DNA of 15,323 nt from Bacteroidales bacterium. Lineage in GTDB: Bacteria; Bacteroidota; Bacteroidia; Bacteroidales; P3. A program made the position numbers and the translations under genes. Location of the stretch: NCBI GenBank assembly GCA_016281475.1, contig JAEEIS010000096.1:1-15323 (forward strand), read 5' to 3'. Positions within the stretch are counted from its first letter, which is position 1. The number at the start of each line of letters is the position of its first letter. The notes under the pieces are model-generated. The model was not told where the DNA came from, did no database searches, and was given only the letters and a program-made list of their open reading frames with translations. Below, piece after piece: positions 1 to 7,068 of this stretch.

Positions 1-120
1 CTTGAGGAATTTACCGAATTCATCGGATTCCCGAACAAGGAACTTGTACAGAAATTCCTATCTGATAAAGACTTACTTATGAAAATCCGAAACTCTAACT
101 GCCTCAGACTGCGCGTCTGA
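1..120 (+). CDS. possible C-terminal end of an unrecognised protein (partial)
   Basis: Frame 1 is open from the window edge for 39 codons and ends in TGA at 118-120. The peptide starts LEEFTEFIGFPNKELVQKF and ends NSNCLRLRV. It is mixed in composition and protein-like, but I recognise no family. A chance open frame of this length at a window edge is not rare, so the call is weak. A small hairpin overlaps the stop codon, which would fit a gene end. The frame points toward the truncated 3' end of the broken gene at 137-959, so it could belong to whatever replaced that gene's missing end. That last point is inference. Confidence 0.3.
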   Translation, partial: LEEFTEFIGFPNKELVQKFLSDKDLLMKIRNSNCLRLRV

Positions 121-124
121 TTTT
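104..124 (+). terminator. possible weak intrinsic terminator
   Basis: TCAGAC (104-109) and GTCTGA (115-120) form a 6-bp perfect stem with a 5-nt loop, followed by TTTT at 121-124. The stop codon TGA lies inside the right arm. The stem and T-run are both short, so it may not work as a terminator. Confidence 0.3.
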
Positions 125-136
125 ACTTGTCAAACT

Positions 137-959
137 TTAGTTAGTCACAATATTGACATAATGGTGACTGATACGTTCGGTATTGGACGTGGCAAAGGTG
201 ATGGAGGAGAAACGCTGCTCGATAGGGTGTATGACGGTGCAGGAAGGGTCGCCGAGATTGCCTGCACAGCCGACATCTTTCAGGTAGAGCAAGACACTCA
301 GCGGCTTGGATCCCTCGAGGTAGAAGCCTTCCTCATCCAACGGTCGAATGATGTTCAACGTGCGGCTTTCGCGCTCATTAAGGAGAAATGTGTTTGTGTC
401 GTACTTGACCACTGTACTATCCTGTAAGGCGGTGACTTTGAGCGATACATAACACTATCTATATCAAACGCTGACAGATTGAAATACACTACCGTGCTAT
501 CCTCTATGGCAACCACACAAAACTCGTTGTCCCACTCGTTGCCGTCCACCGTTTGCAAGAGATAATGACTACGCAGCGTATTGGCAGGCAGCACATTCGT
601 ATTGTCGTAGGAGGCTTGCAAAAAGTTAGAAGCATAAAGGGAAACATTCGCATCGGTGGTCACGTGAATACCCTTGTTGGTGACCCTCCTTAGGGTCGTG
701 TCGAGCTCCTATCTGCTCGGAACCGTCACGTTCGTCACCACTCCCGGCATCACAGTGAATGCTTCCGACCAACTGCCGTCGGTTGAAACGGCTGTGCCAG
801 TTGCCATTTGGTCGCTGGAAATGATGAGAGTCAAAGCACCTTGACGGTGATTGGGAAGAAAGGCCAGCCAAAAACGTTGCCCTCCGTTGTGAGCACCTAC
901 GCACTGCCTATATCGCAGAGCGACAGCAACAATGCTCCTATGACGAGCAACCGTTTCAT
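137..959 (-). pseudogene. broken secreted protein with IgGFc-binding-type N-terminal domain
   Basis: Reading leftward from ATG at 957-959 gives a clear signal peptide (MKRLLVIGALLLSLC..., ending GSA), then TAG at 897-899. A frame change near 876-882 leads into GGQRFWLAFLPN, then ISSDQMATGTAV, a second TAG at 709-711, NKGIHVTTDANVSLYASN and VLPANTLRSHYLLQT. After another frame change near 440-458 it reads LNERESRTLNI and HHYVNIVTN, stopping at 137-139. The order of these blocks resembles the N-terminal domain of IgGFc-binding proteins, which in Bacteroidota occurs in secreted surface proteins, often with later domains for type IX secretion. Those later domains are absent, so the 3' end is truncated. 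The start lies 5 bp after the acyltransferase stop, so it was probably co-transcribed. Two stops plus two frameshifts make a working protein unlikely. The family call is by eye. Confidence 0.7.
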
Positions 960-964
960 ATTGC

Positions 965-2086
965 CTATATCATCTTGCGGAAGATTGCGCGCTTGATCAT
1001 GGGGGTCGACTGATAAGTGGTCTCCCAGATGCGCTGTGCCTCGTTGCCGATAATCTGCGGGTTGCTATAGGCCCAGCGCACGTTGTGCTTGATGGCGTTC
1101 TTGTTCATCTCGGCATAGTAGATGGAATGCACACCGCGTTTCTGCCAGTCGGGGTGTACGCCGTTGAGCAGTGCGTCGATGTCGGTGAACTTATGCAAAG
1201 CCCTCAGAATGTGTATCCACCCGAATGGGAAGAGATGCCCGTTGGCTTTCTTATATGCTGCGTTGAGGTCGGGAATGCTCAGGCCGAAAGCCACCAGATT
1301 GTCGTCCTTATCGACCACAAAGTTGGCAAACTCAAGATTGATAAAGGGGAAATATTCCTTGATGTAGACGTCTATCTCCTTGTCGGTCAAGGGGACAAAG
1401 TCGTATAAATCCTTGAAGGCCGCATTGATGGCGAGGAAGAACTTGCGCGCGTAGGGGTAGACCTCCTTGCGCGACTTGAAGCGCAACAGCTTCAGTTGGT
1501 ATTTCTGCAATATGAGCTCGTTGAGACGCGCCACCTTGTCGGGAACTGGTTGCGAGGCGGGTATCTGGTATTGCGCCCACTGGCAGGTGATCTCATAGCC
1601 TGCCCGCTCGATAAAGTCGATATAATATTTGGGGTTATACAGGGTGCTGATATTCTGCCTCTGGTCGAAACCCTCTATCACCCAGCACTCTTTGTCCATG
1701 TCGGTAAAGCCGAATGGGCCTTCCACCTGGTCCATCCCCTTTGCCTTGCCCCACTCCAAAACGGTGTTCAGCAGCTTGGAAAAGACATCGTAATCCTCCA
1801 CAAAGTCGAACCATCCGAAACGTGCAGCCTTTTTGCTCCAACGCTCATTGACCGAATGGTTTATAATGCCTGCCACACGTCCCACAACATCCTTGCCGCG
1901 ATAAGCCAGCCAAAGTTGCAAGTCGCAGTGGTCCAACGACGGGTTCTTAGCAGTCAGCAGTCCCAGTTCGTCGCCCATCAAAGGTGGGATATAGGTAGAC
2001 ACATTCTTGAACAGTTTGTTCGGAAACTTGATAAATTTGCGCAACTCGCAACGTCCCGAAACTTTTTTGATTACAATGTTTTCCAT
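965..2086 (-). CDS. GNAT-type acyltransferase next to serine palmitoyltransferase; candidate ceramide synthase step
   Basis: A 373-residue soluble protein with no signal peptide or membrane segment. It appears to contain GNAT-like elements: a strand-turn VVGRVAGIINHSVNE (about 67-81), EGPFGFTDMD (122-131), a second strand DNLVAFGLSIPDL (262-274), and GVHPDWQKRGVHSIYY (309-324), where QKRGVH resembles the acyl-CoA-binding Q/R-x-x-G-x-G/A loop. Proteins of this length and type are often annotated only as hypothetical or N-acetyltransferase. Known: bacterial ceramide synthases have been assigned to a GNAT-like acyltransferase family, and sphingolipid genes tend to cluster. Inferred: because it follows the palmitoyltransferase by 62 bp on the same strand, it may N-acylate the sphingoid base. 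Another lipid or amine acyl transfer is possible. The start at 2084-2086 is the first ATG after the intergenic hairpin. Confidence 0.65.
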   Translation of the reverse strand: MENIVIKKVSGRCELRKFIKFPNKLFKNVSTYIPPLMGDELGLLTAKNPSLDHCDLQLWLAYRGKDVVGRVAGIINHSVNERWSKKAARFGWFDFVEDYDVFSKLLNTVLEWGKAKGMDQVEGPFGFTDMDKECWVIEGFDQRQNISTLYNPKYYIDFIERAGYEITCQWAQYQIPASQPVPDKVARLNELILQKYQLKLLRFKSRKEVYPYARKFFLAINAAFKDLYDFVPLTDKEIDVYIKEYFPFINLEFANFVVDKDDNLVAFGLSIPDLNAAYKKANGHLFPFGWIHILRALHKFTDIDALLNGVHPDWQKRGVHSIYYAEMNKNAIKHNVRWAYSNPQIIGNEAQRIWETTYQSTPMIKRAIFRKMI

Positions 2087-2103
2087 CGTTCAATTGTTTT
2101 ATT

Positions 2104-2144
2104 GTTTAATGTTTAAGCTGACGCAATAGTTTTAAACATTAAAC
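2104..2144. repeat. 13-bp perfect inverted repeat between spt and the acyltransferase
   Basis: GTTTAATGTTTAA (2104-2116) is the exact reverse complement of 2132-2144, with a 15-nt loop starting GCTGACGCAA (2117-2126). The flank at 2093-2110 repeats TTGTTT/TTTAATG units of about 7 bp. The stem is AT-only apart from its closing G-C pair and an internal G-C pair, and no T-run follows on the minus strand, so it is a poor terminator. It could attenuate or process the spt-acyltransferase mRNA, but its loop core recurs elsewhere in the window, so a dispersed repeat is more likely. Confidence 0.7.
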
Positions 2145-2148
2145 TAAA

Positions 2149-3333
2149 TCACATTATTTGCAATTCCTTGAAACACTTATAAATCTTATCCACCGCGTAG
2201 TCGATTTGCTGGTGCGTATGTGTCGCCATTAAGGCGAAACGTATCAACGTATCCTCCGACGGCACTGCGGGAGGTATCACCGGGGTAACGAACACACCCT
2301 CCTCAAACAGCATGTGCGTCAGCACAAATGTCTTCTCGGCGTTGCGCACAAACAGCGGAATGATAGGCGACTTGGTATGTCCAATCTCGAAACCTAAATC
2401 CTTGAAAGCCTTCATGGCATAGTTGGTGTTGTCCCACAGAGCCACATTGCGTTCCGGCTCCGTGCGCATGATGTGCAGTGCCGCCAGCACCGATGCCGTT
2501 GCCGAGGGTGGGATAGAGGCAGTGAAAATATAGGGTCGTACGCTGTGTTTCATATAGTTAATGGTCTCCTTGTCGGCAGCGATAAAGCCACCCACCGATG
2601 CCAGGGACTTCGAGAAGGTGCCCATCACCAACTCCACTTGTGGCAGTTTGCCGTAGTGGTCGCATGTGCCGCGACCTTCACGGCCGAAAACACCCAATCC
2701 ATGGGCCTCGTCAACCATCAGTGTTGCCTGATATTTGTCGCAGAGTTCCACCATCTTATCAATAGGTGCCACATCACCCTCCATTGAGAAGACACCATCT
2801 GTTACCACCAGCTTCGAAGCTTCAATAGGGCATTTCTGCAACACACGCTCCAGGTCCTCCATATTGCAGTGCTTATACTTCAAGGTGGTGGCAAACGTAA
2901 TCTGCTTTCCCTCCATGATGGAGGCGTGATCCAACTCATCGTAAATAAGATAGTCGTTCCTACCCAAGACACAGGGAATGGTGCCCGAATTGGCTTGGAA
3001 ACCAGCCGAAAACAGCATCACGCCGTCCTTACCCATAAACTCTGCCAACTCGTCCTGCAGCTGGATGTGGATGTCCAGTGTGCCATTCAGGAATGGCGAC
3101 CCCGCACAGCCGGTGCCATACTTGTCGATGGCAGCCTTCGCTGCCTCCTTGATTTTAGGATGGTTGGTAAGGCCAAGATATGAATTGGAGCCGAACATCA
3201 ACACCCGCTTGTCACCCACCAGCACCTCGGTATTCTGCTCTGACGAAATAGGAGTAAAATAAGGATATATGCCCTTAGCCTTCGCCTCTTGCGGCGCGGT
3301 ATAACGGGCCATTTTAGCTTGAAGTGGTTTCAT
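2149..3333 (-). CDS. spt: serine palmitoyltransferase-type PLP enzyme (alpha-oxoamine synthase family)
   Basis: A 394-residue fold-type I PLP enzyme at the usual family length. Visible landmarks: GSNSYLGL (48-55), GTGCAGSPFLNGT (73-85), His136 in DELDHASI (stacks on the PLP ring in the family), DEAHGLGVFG with Asp208 and His211, and the Schiff-base lysine Lys242 in GTFSKSLASVGGF. Serine palmitoyltransferase condenses serine with palmitoyl-CoA to 3-ketosphinganine, the first committed step of sphingolipid synthesis, a trait of many Bacteroidales. Close relatives are 2-amino-3-ketobutyrate CoA ligase and 8-amino-7-oxononanoate synthase. I see no neighbouring threonine dehydrogenase or biotin genes, and the downstream acyltransferase favours sphingolipids. 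It probably has its own promoter upstream (3366-3374). Confidence 0.87.
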   Translation of the reverse strand: MKPLQAKMARYTAPQEAKAKGIYPYFTPISSEQNTEVLVGDKRVLMFGSNSYLGLTNHPKIKEAAKAAIDKYGTGCAGSPFLNGTLDIHIQLQDELAEFMGKDGVMLFSAGFQANSGTIPCVLGRNDYLIYDELDHASIMEGKQITFATTLKYKHCNMEDLERVLQKCPIEASKLVVTDGVFSMEGDVAPIDKMVELCDKYQATLMVDEAHGLGVFGREGRGTCDHYGKLPQVELVMGTFSKSLASVGGFIAADKETINYMKHSVRPYIFTASIPPSATASVLAALHIMRTEPERNVALWDNTNYAMKAFKDLGFEIGHTKSPIIPLFVRNAEKTFVLTHMLFEEGVFVTPVIPPAVPSEDTLIRFALMATHTHQQIDYAVDKIYKCFKELQIM

Positions 3334-3365
3334 TTATTATATTAATTGTAATTAACATTAAGATT

Positions 3366-3374
3366 GCAAAATAA
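3366..3374 (-). promoter_or_regulatory. possible promoter -7 box for spt
   Basis: On the minus strand the sequence reads TTATTTTGC, one mismatch from the Bacteroidota -7 consensus TAnnTTTG, 32 bp upstream of the spt start codon in a 67-bp AT-rich gap after deoC. No convincing -33 TTTG was found at standard spacing, so this is tentative. Confidence 0.35.
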
Positions 3375-3400
3375 CAAAAAAAAATCCACTTTAAAAAAAA

Positions 3401-4162
3401 CTATTGTGTTAAAAATGCAAACAATCGGTCCGTCAAACGGCTGGCACCGATTCTAAAAAACTGGTTTGTAATCTGTTTTTCGCCTACAATACGTTCTGCC
3501 AGCTGTGCATATTTTAACACTTCGTCGGGTGTAGAAATACCTCCTGCAGCCTTAAAACCCACCCACTTTCCGGTGAGTTGATGATGTTTTTTAATCACTC
3601 GCAGCATCACTTCGGCCGCTTCGAGAGTGGCATTCACGGCTATCTTGCCCGTCGAAGTCTTGATAAAGTCGGCTCCACCTTCAATTGCCAGCTCCGAGGC
3701 TTTCTCAATATGTTCCGCCGTCGGCAATTCGCCAGTCTCCAATATCACTTTCAGCGTCTGGTTAGCGCATAGATTTTTAATGGCAGCCACCTCGTCGCGC
3801 ACCCTGCAGTAGTCGCCTTCTAGCAATGCACCGCGCGAAATGACCATATCTATTTCGTCAGCACCCTCATCCAGCGCATATCGCACCTCATGTAGCTTCA
3901 CTGCCAGAGGGGACTGCCCTGCTGGGAAGGCTCCCGCCACCGATACCACTTTGATGCCACTACCGCACAGCAGCTCACGCGCCTGACGCACAAACACAGG
4001 ATAAACACACACCGCCGCCACATGGCCTATGCCACGCGCCGAATCTTGCAACTCTATCGACTTGCGACATAATGCCTCCACTTTTTCATGTGTGTCGCTA
4101 CCCTCTAGCGTAGTGTTGTCGATACAGGTGAAAACCCGTTTCAAAGCTTCGCTAGTTTCCAT
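3401..4162 (-). CDS. deoC: deoxyribose-phosphate aldolase
   Basis: A 253-residue class I aldolase that reversibly cleaves 2-deoxyribose 5-phosphate to acetaldehyde and glyceraldehyde 3-phosphate in deoxynucleoside catabolism. The catalytic set is present: Asp105 in DEIDMVI, the Schiff-base lysine Lys168 in DFIKTSTGK, and Lys204 in GFKAAGGI, which has Ala where many relatives have Pro (KPAGG). AFPAGQ (78-83) is another family motif. Length is normal. It starts 12 bp after the rpiB stop on the same strand, so the two probably form a small operon for pentose phosphate handling. No terminator-like GC stem follows it, so read-through into spt is possible. Confidence 0.95.
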   Translation of the reverse strand: METSEALKRVFTCIDNTTLEGSDTHEKVEALCRKSIELQDSARGIGHVAAVCVYPVFVRQARELLCGSGIKVVSVAGAFPAGQSPLAVKLHEVRYALDEGADEIDMVISRGALLEGDYCRVRDEVAAIKNLCANQTLKVILETGELPTAEHIEKASELAIEGGADFIKTSTGKIAVNATLEAAEVMLRVIKKHHQLTGKWVGFKAAGGISTPDEVLKYAQLAERIVGEKQITNQFFRIGASRLTDRLFAFLTQ

Positions 4163-4174
4163 GACCTGAATGTA

Positions 4175-4618
4175 TTAGTTCAATAATTGATTGATTTTCT
4201 CAACCCTTCTCCGGTGACGGCCACCTTCGAAAGGAGTGTCCAAAAACTCATCCACAATCTGCAGGGCAGTCTCCTGTGGAATGAAGCGAGCTGGCATCGA
4301 CACCACGTTGCAGTCGTTGTGTTGCCGTCCCAGATGTGCAATCTCGGCCGTCCAGCAAAGCGCGCAGCGCACATTGGGATACTTGTTCACCGTCATCTGC
4401 ACCCCGTTGCCGCTGCCACAAATCACGATGCCGCGCTTCAGCTCACCATTGTTGATAACTCTGCCAACCTGATGGGCATAATCTGGATAATCAACACTTT
4501 CTGTGCTGTTTGTGCCGTAGTCGCGCACATCATAACCTCTCTCTATAAGATGATTTTTCACCACCTCTTTCAGTTCGTAGCCCGCGTGGTCGCAGGCAAT
4601 AGCAATAATTTCTTTCAT
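4175..4618 (-). CDS. rpiB: ribose 5-phosphate isomerase B
   Basis: RpiB/LacA/LacB-family protein of 147 residues, interconverting ribose 5-phosphate and ribulose 5-phosphate in the pentose phosphate pathway. Visible motifs: ACDHAGYELK near the N-terminus, SVDYPDYA, the active-site loop GIVICGSGNG with its catalytic Cys (residue 67 from the chosen start), and GRQHNDCNVV with the conserved His-Asn pair. I chose ATG at 4616-4618. The frame can be extended two codons to a TTG, but MKEIIAIACDHAG is the usual family start. It is the first gene of an rpiB-deoC pair and has a strong -7 box upstream at 4649-4657. Confidence 0.95.
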   Translation of the reverse strand: MKEIIAIACDHAGYELKEVVKNHLIERGYDVRDYGTNSTESVDYPDYAHQVGRVINNGELKRGIVICGSGNGVQMTVNKYPNVRCALCWTAEIAHLGRQHNDCNVVSMPARFIPQETALQIVDEFLDTPFEGGRHRRRVEKINQLLN

Positions 4619-4648
4619 AAACAAGAATGTTTAAAACTTATTTCAATT

Positions 4649-4657
4649 GCAAAGATA
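4649..4657 (-). promoter_or_regulatory. rpiB promoter -7 box
   Basis: The minus strand reads TATCTTTGC, a perfect TAnnTTTG, 30 bp upstream of the rpiB ATG. A TTTG lies 11 bp further upstream, closer than the usual spacing of about 20 bp, so the -33 element is uncertain. Confidence 0.6.
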
Positions 4658-4739
4658 CAAAAAAAGTACAAACCACTCTCTTTTTTTGAATTACAAAGTC
4701 CTATATTCATCAACCAATAAAGCACAAACATTTTAAATC

Positions 4740-5060
4740 CAGCCTAATATAAAATATCAACAATGCATGTTAAAAAGCCTCTGACAACCCTGTCGATAAA
4801 AAATGAAAAACAAAACAGCACATCGAAAAGTTGAAAAAGACCCATTTTTTCATCCATTTTCAACATCGCAACGAGACCATAACACATCTTTTTCAGTATT
4901 GACAATAGGTTGTCAGAAGTACTGTGAACAACCTGTTGAAAACAATGCAGAAATCTAGATTCAAACAGATTGGAATTAAATAAGATGTTCAAAGATGTTG
5001 ATAACAAAAAAGACGAACTGAATAAAAAAATCAACTTAGCCACTTATCAACAAAATTGAC
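4740..5060. other. candidate chromosomal replication origin (DnaA-box-like cluster, AT-rich)
   Basis: This is the left part of the 945-bp gene-free stretch 4619-5563. It contains two exact TTATCAACA 9-mers (5044-5052 plus strand; 4996-5004 minus strand), one base from the classical DnaA box TTATCCACA. Weaker relatives are ATATCAACA (4754-4762, plus), TTATCGACA (4791-4799, minus), and TTTTCAACA (4857-4865 plus; 4934-4942 minus). Small inverted repeats lie at 4901-4914 and 4929-4938. The A-rich tract 5053-5110 beside the exact boxes could be an unwinding element. All genes to the left are on the minus strand and all to the right on the plus strand, as expected for leading-strand genes leaving an origin. 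A perfect parS lies 2 kb to the right. Origin function is inferred. The stretch 5061-5284 shows nothing else but AT-rich DNA. Confidence 0.5.
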
Positions 5061-5284
5061 AACAATAGAAAGAACAAATAAATTTAAAAAGAAATAAAAC
5101 TACTATTATTTTATAGCATGGCCACAATTGAAAAAAATGTGTATATTACCATATACTCTGATTTCACTTTTCATATACAAGTTTGAAAAATGATGGCAAA
5201 CATCCTCAATTTGAAAGTCTTTCTTATCTTTTTCATAGAGTATATTTGGCTTCGTCATGCCTTCAGTTAATTATTATTAAAAGA

Positions 5285-5350
5285 GCGAACCTACAGCGAA
5301 CCTACAGCGAACCTACAGCGAACCTACAGCGAATCTACAGCGAACCTACA
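5285..5350. repeat. six tandem 11-bp direct repeats (iteron-like)
   Basis: The unit GCGAACCTACA occurs six times head to tail at 5285, 5296, 5307, 5318, 5329 and 5340; the fifth copy has one change (GCGAATCTACA). A degraded seventh may follow at 5351-5361. The 11-bp period is close to one helical turn, so a protein binding each unit would sit on one face of the DNA. It lies between the DnaA-box-like cluster and nadA. Units are contiguous, so it is not a CRISPR array. The plus-strand frame across it (5183-5410) looks like translated repeat, not a gene. Confidence 0.9.
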
Positions 5351-5468
5351 GTGGAGGTACATAGAAGTCACTACGGAGCCACTTATGCGCTGCAAATAGA
5401 AAAAAAATGATTCGGCAATCATGACTCGTGTCTTATTTTCGATGTTTTTGAGCATTAATTTTTGATTA

Positions 5469-5502
5469 TTTGTCTATTTTGCTTTTTTTTTCGTATTTTT
5501 GC
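5469..5502 (+). promoter_or_regulatory. nadA promoter
   Basis: TATTTTTGC at 5494-5502 is a perfect TAnnTTTG -7 box, with TTTG at 5469-5472, 21 bp upstream, as a -33 element. Transcription would start near 5507-5510, giving a leader of about 55 nt before the nadA ATG. Confidence 0.6.
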
Positions 5503-5514
5503 ACTTTAAAATAA

Positions 5515-5528
5515 TCTGTCACGACAGA
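5515..5528. promoter_or_regulatory. palindromic operator candidate in the nadA leader
   Basis: TCTGTC (5515-5520) and GACAGA (5523-5528) are perfect inverted arms separated by AC. The site lies just downstream of the predicted nadA transcription start, where a bound repressor would block early transcription. NAD synthesis genes in bacteria are often controlled by dedicated repressors (NrtR, NiaR, NadQ and others). No regulator gene is visible here and I cannot match this site to a known motif. Confidence 0.35.
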
Positions 5529-5563
5529 AAATATTAATTTACTACACTATAAATCTGTAAAAT

Positions 5564-6511
5564 ATGGACAACGAGCAATTGAAGCAGGAGATAGTGAGGC
5601 TGAAAAAAGAGAAGAATGCCGTCATTTTAGGGCATTACTACCAGCGCAACGAGATACAAGACCTCTCGGACTATATAGGCGACAGTCTGGCATTGGCTCA
5701 AAAGGCACAGCAATGCGACAACGACATCATCGTCTTTTGCGGAGTTCATTTTATGGCTGAGACTGCCAAGATACTCAATCCTTCGCGTAAGGTGTTGCTT
5801 CCGGACATGGAGGCGAGCTGCTCGTTGGCTGAGTCGTGCGAGGGTAGTGCCTTTGCGCAGTTCAAGGCAGAGCACCCCGACCACATGGTTATCTCATACA
5901 TCAACTGTTCGGCAGACATAAAGGCATTGTCCGATTTGATTTGCACATCGGGCAACGCTGAAAAGCTGGTTCATGCGTTGCCTGAGGAGCAAAAAATCAT
6001 TTTTGCTCCCGATAAGAACTTGGGTGGCTACATCAATAGCGTGACGGGCCGCAACATGTTGTTATGGAATGGTGTTTGTATGGTTCATGATGCCATGCAT
6101 GCAGAGAGTGTTCTGAAGTTGAAAGTTGAGCATCCTGATGCAGCTGTTATTGCCCATCCCGAGTGCAATGGTGCGCTGCTGAAGGTTGCGGACTTTGTGG
6201 GTAGCACCAAGGCTATGCTCAACTATATTGAGCAGTCGGGCAAAAAGAAATTCATTGTGGCGACCGAGACGGGCATTTTGTACGAGATGCGCAAGAATAA
6301 TCCTGACAAGGAGTTTATCGTTGTGCCGTCAGGCGACAGTTGTAATTGTGCCGATTGTTCGTACATGAAATTGAACACTCTCGAGAAACTGTATCTCTGT
6401 CTGCGTGACGAGACTCCCGAGATTGTTATGTCGGAGGAATTGATAGAGCGGGCTAAAAAGCCCATAGTGCGGATGCTCGACATGTCGAAACAGCTGGGCA
6501 TTATCAAATGA
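5564..6511 (+). CDS. nadA: quinolinate synthase
   Basis: A 315-residue NadA of the usual compact length. The enzyme condenses iminoaspartate with dihydroxyacetone phosphate to quinolinate in de novo NAD synthesis, using a [4Fe-4S] cluster in the cytoplasm. Visible: ILGHYYQRNEIQDLSDYIGDS near the N-terminus, and probable cluster ligands Cys86 (ASCSLAESC), Cys172 (NGVCMVH) and Cys265 (CADCSYMKLN). HPEC (198-201) and TETGI (235-239) are also family blocks. The partner nadB and the following nadC are not in this window. It has its own promoter and an operator candidate. Its stop overlaps the next gene's start (ATGA at 6508-6511), so the two are translationally coupled. Confidence 0.96.
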   Translation: MDNEQLKQEIVRLKKEKNAVILGHYYQRNEIQDLSDYIGDSLALAQKAQQCDNDIIVFCGVHFMAETAKILNPSRKVLLPDMEASCSLAESCEGSAFAQFKAEHPDHMVISYINCSADIKALSDLICTSGNAEKLVHALPEEQKIIFAPDKNLGGYINSVTGRNMLLWNGVCMVHDAMHAESVLKLKVEHPDAAVIAHPECNGALLKVADFVGSTKAMLNYIEQSGKKKFIVATETGILYEMRKNNPDKEFIVVPSGDSCNCADCSYMKLNTLEKLYLCLRDETPEIVMSEELIERAKKPIVRMLDMSKQLGIIK

Positions 6512-7008
6512 GAGGACAGCAGCAAGTATACGACTATTTGTCGCAGCAAGGGATAGCTTTCGACTATTACGAGCATCCTGAAGCCCCAACGATTGAAATA
6601 GCTTCGCAGTTTTACCGAGGCGAAGGTACAGTATTGTGTAAGAATCTCTTTTTTCGTAACCATAAAGGAAATCGCCATTATTTGGTGATTATGGATTCAC
6701 GGCACAGTATGGATATACACGATATCGAGCACAGGTTGCATCAAGGCAAACTGACCTTTGCGTCGCCCGAGCGCATGATGAAATATTTGGGAGTGCGTCC
6801 AGGTTCTGTGTCGCTGTTTGCGTTGGTTAATGATTTGAACCATGAGGTGACGCTGTTTGTGGACAATGAACTTCGTAAAGCCGAAAAAGTGAGTTTTCAT
6901 CCTAACGACAATACGGCTTCGCTGGTGATAAGCAATGCCGATATGATGAAATTCATAGAAGGTATAGGCAACGCATACGAGTTTTTAGACCTATATGATG
7001 ACAAGTGA
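6508..7008 (+). CDS. YbaK/ProX-type aminoacyl-tRNA editing protein
   Basis: A 166-residue single-domain protein of the YbaK/PrdX superfamily, whose members hydrolyse mischarged tRNAs (for example Ala-tRNA-Pro or Cys-tRNA-Pro). Family features: FDYYEHPEAPTIE (18-30), LCKNLFFRN with the conserved Lys45-Asn46 pair, a YLVIMD strand (58-63), and KYLGVRPGSVSLFALVND (92-109), then SFHPNDNTASLVIS (129-142). It stands alone rather than fused to prolyl-tRNA synthetase, so it would act in trans. Which misacylated tRNA it edits cannot be told; the sequence looks nearest to the ProXp-ala/PrdX group. The ATGA overlap with nadA implies coupled translation, though no functional link is obvious. The pseudouridine synthase follows after 60 bp. 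Confidence 0.85.
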   Translation: MRGQQQVYDYLSQQGIAFDYYEHPEAPTIEIASQFYRGEGTVLCKNLFFRNHKGNRHYLVIMDSRHSMDIHDIEHRLHQGKLTFASPERMMKYLGVRPGSVSLFALVNDLNHEVTLFVDNELRKAEKVSFHPNDNTASLVISNADMMKFIEGIGNAYEFLDLYDDK

Positions 7009-7025
7009 AATGGTGGTGGAAAACC

Positions 7026-7055
7026 TGTTGAAAAAAGAACCGAAATTGTTGATAA
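7026..7055 (-). other. pair of DnaA-box-like 9-mers upstream of parS
   Basis: On the minus strand TTTTCAACA (7026-7034) and an exact TTATCAACA (7047-7055) lie in the 60-bp gap before the pseudouridine synthase gene, 15 bp from the parS site. They match the types seen at 4857-5052. They may be a secondary DnaA-binding site or chance AT-rich matches. Confidence 0.45.
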
Positions 7056-7068
7056 CGTAGAAAAATAA

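Noticed and set aside
660..667. TCACGTGA as a second parS
   Set aside because: Only the central 8 bp match; the flanking TGTT and AACA bases are missing.
4744..5043. 99-codon minus-strand open frame in the gap between rpiB and nadA
   Set aside because: It is rich in Phe, Leu and Ser as expected for translated AT-rich DNA, has no family resemblance, and overlaps the DnaA-like boxes.
5285..5350. CRISPR array
   Set aside because: The 11-bp units are contiguous with no spacers and no cas genes are near.
5183..5410. 75-codon plus-strand open frame over the 11-bp repeats
   Set aside because: Its only notable sequence (NLQRTYSEPTA repeats) is a consequence of the tandem DNA repeat; no start context or homology supports it.
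5407..5422. ATGATT/AATCAT hairpin as a terminator
   Set aside because: Stem is 6 bp and AT-rich with no following T-run, and no gene ends upstream of it on either strand.
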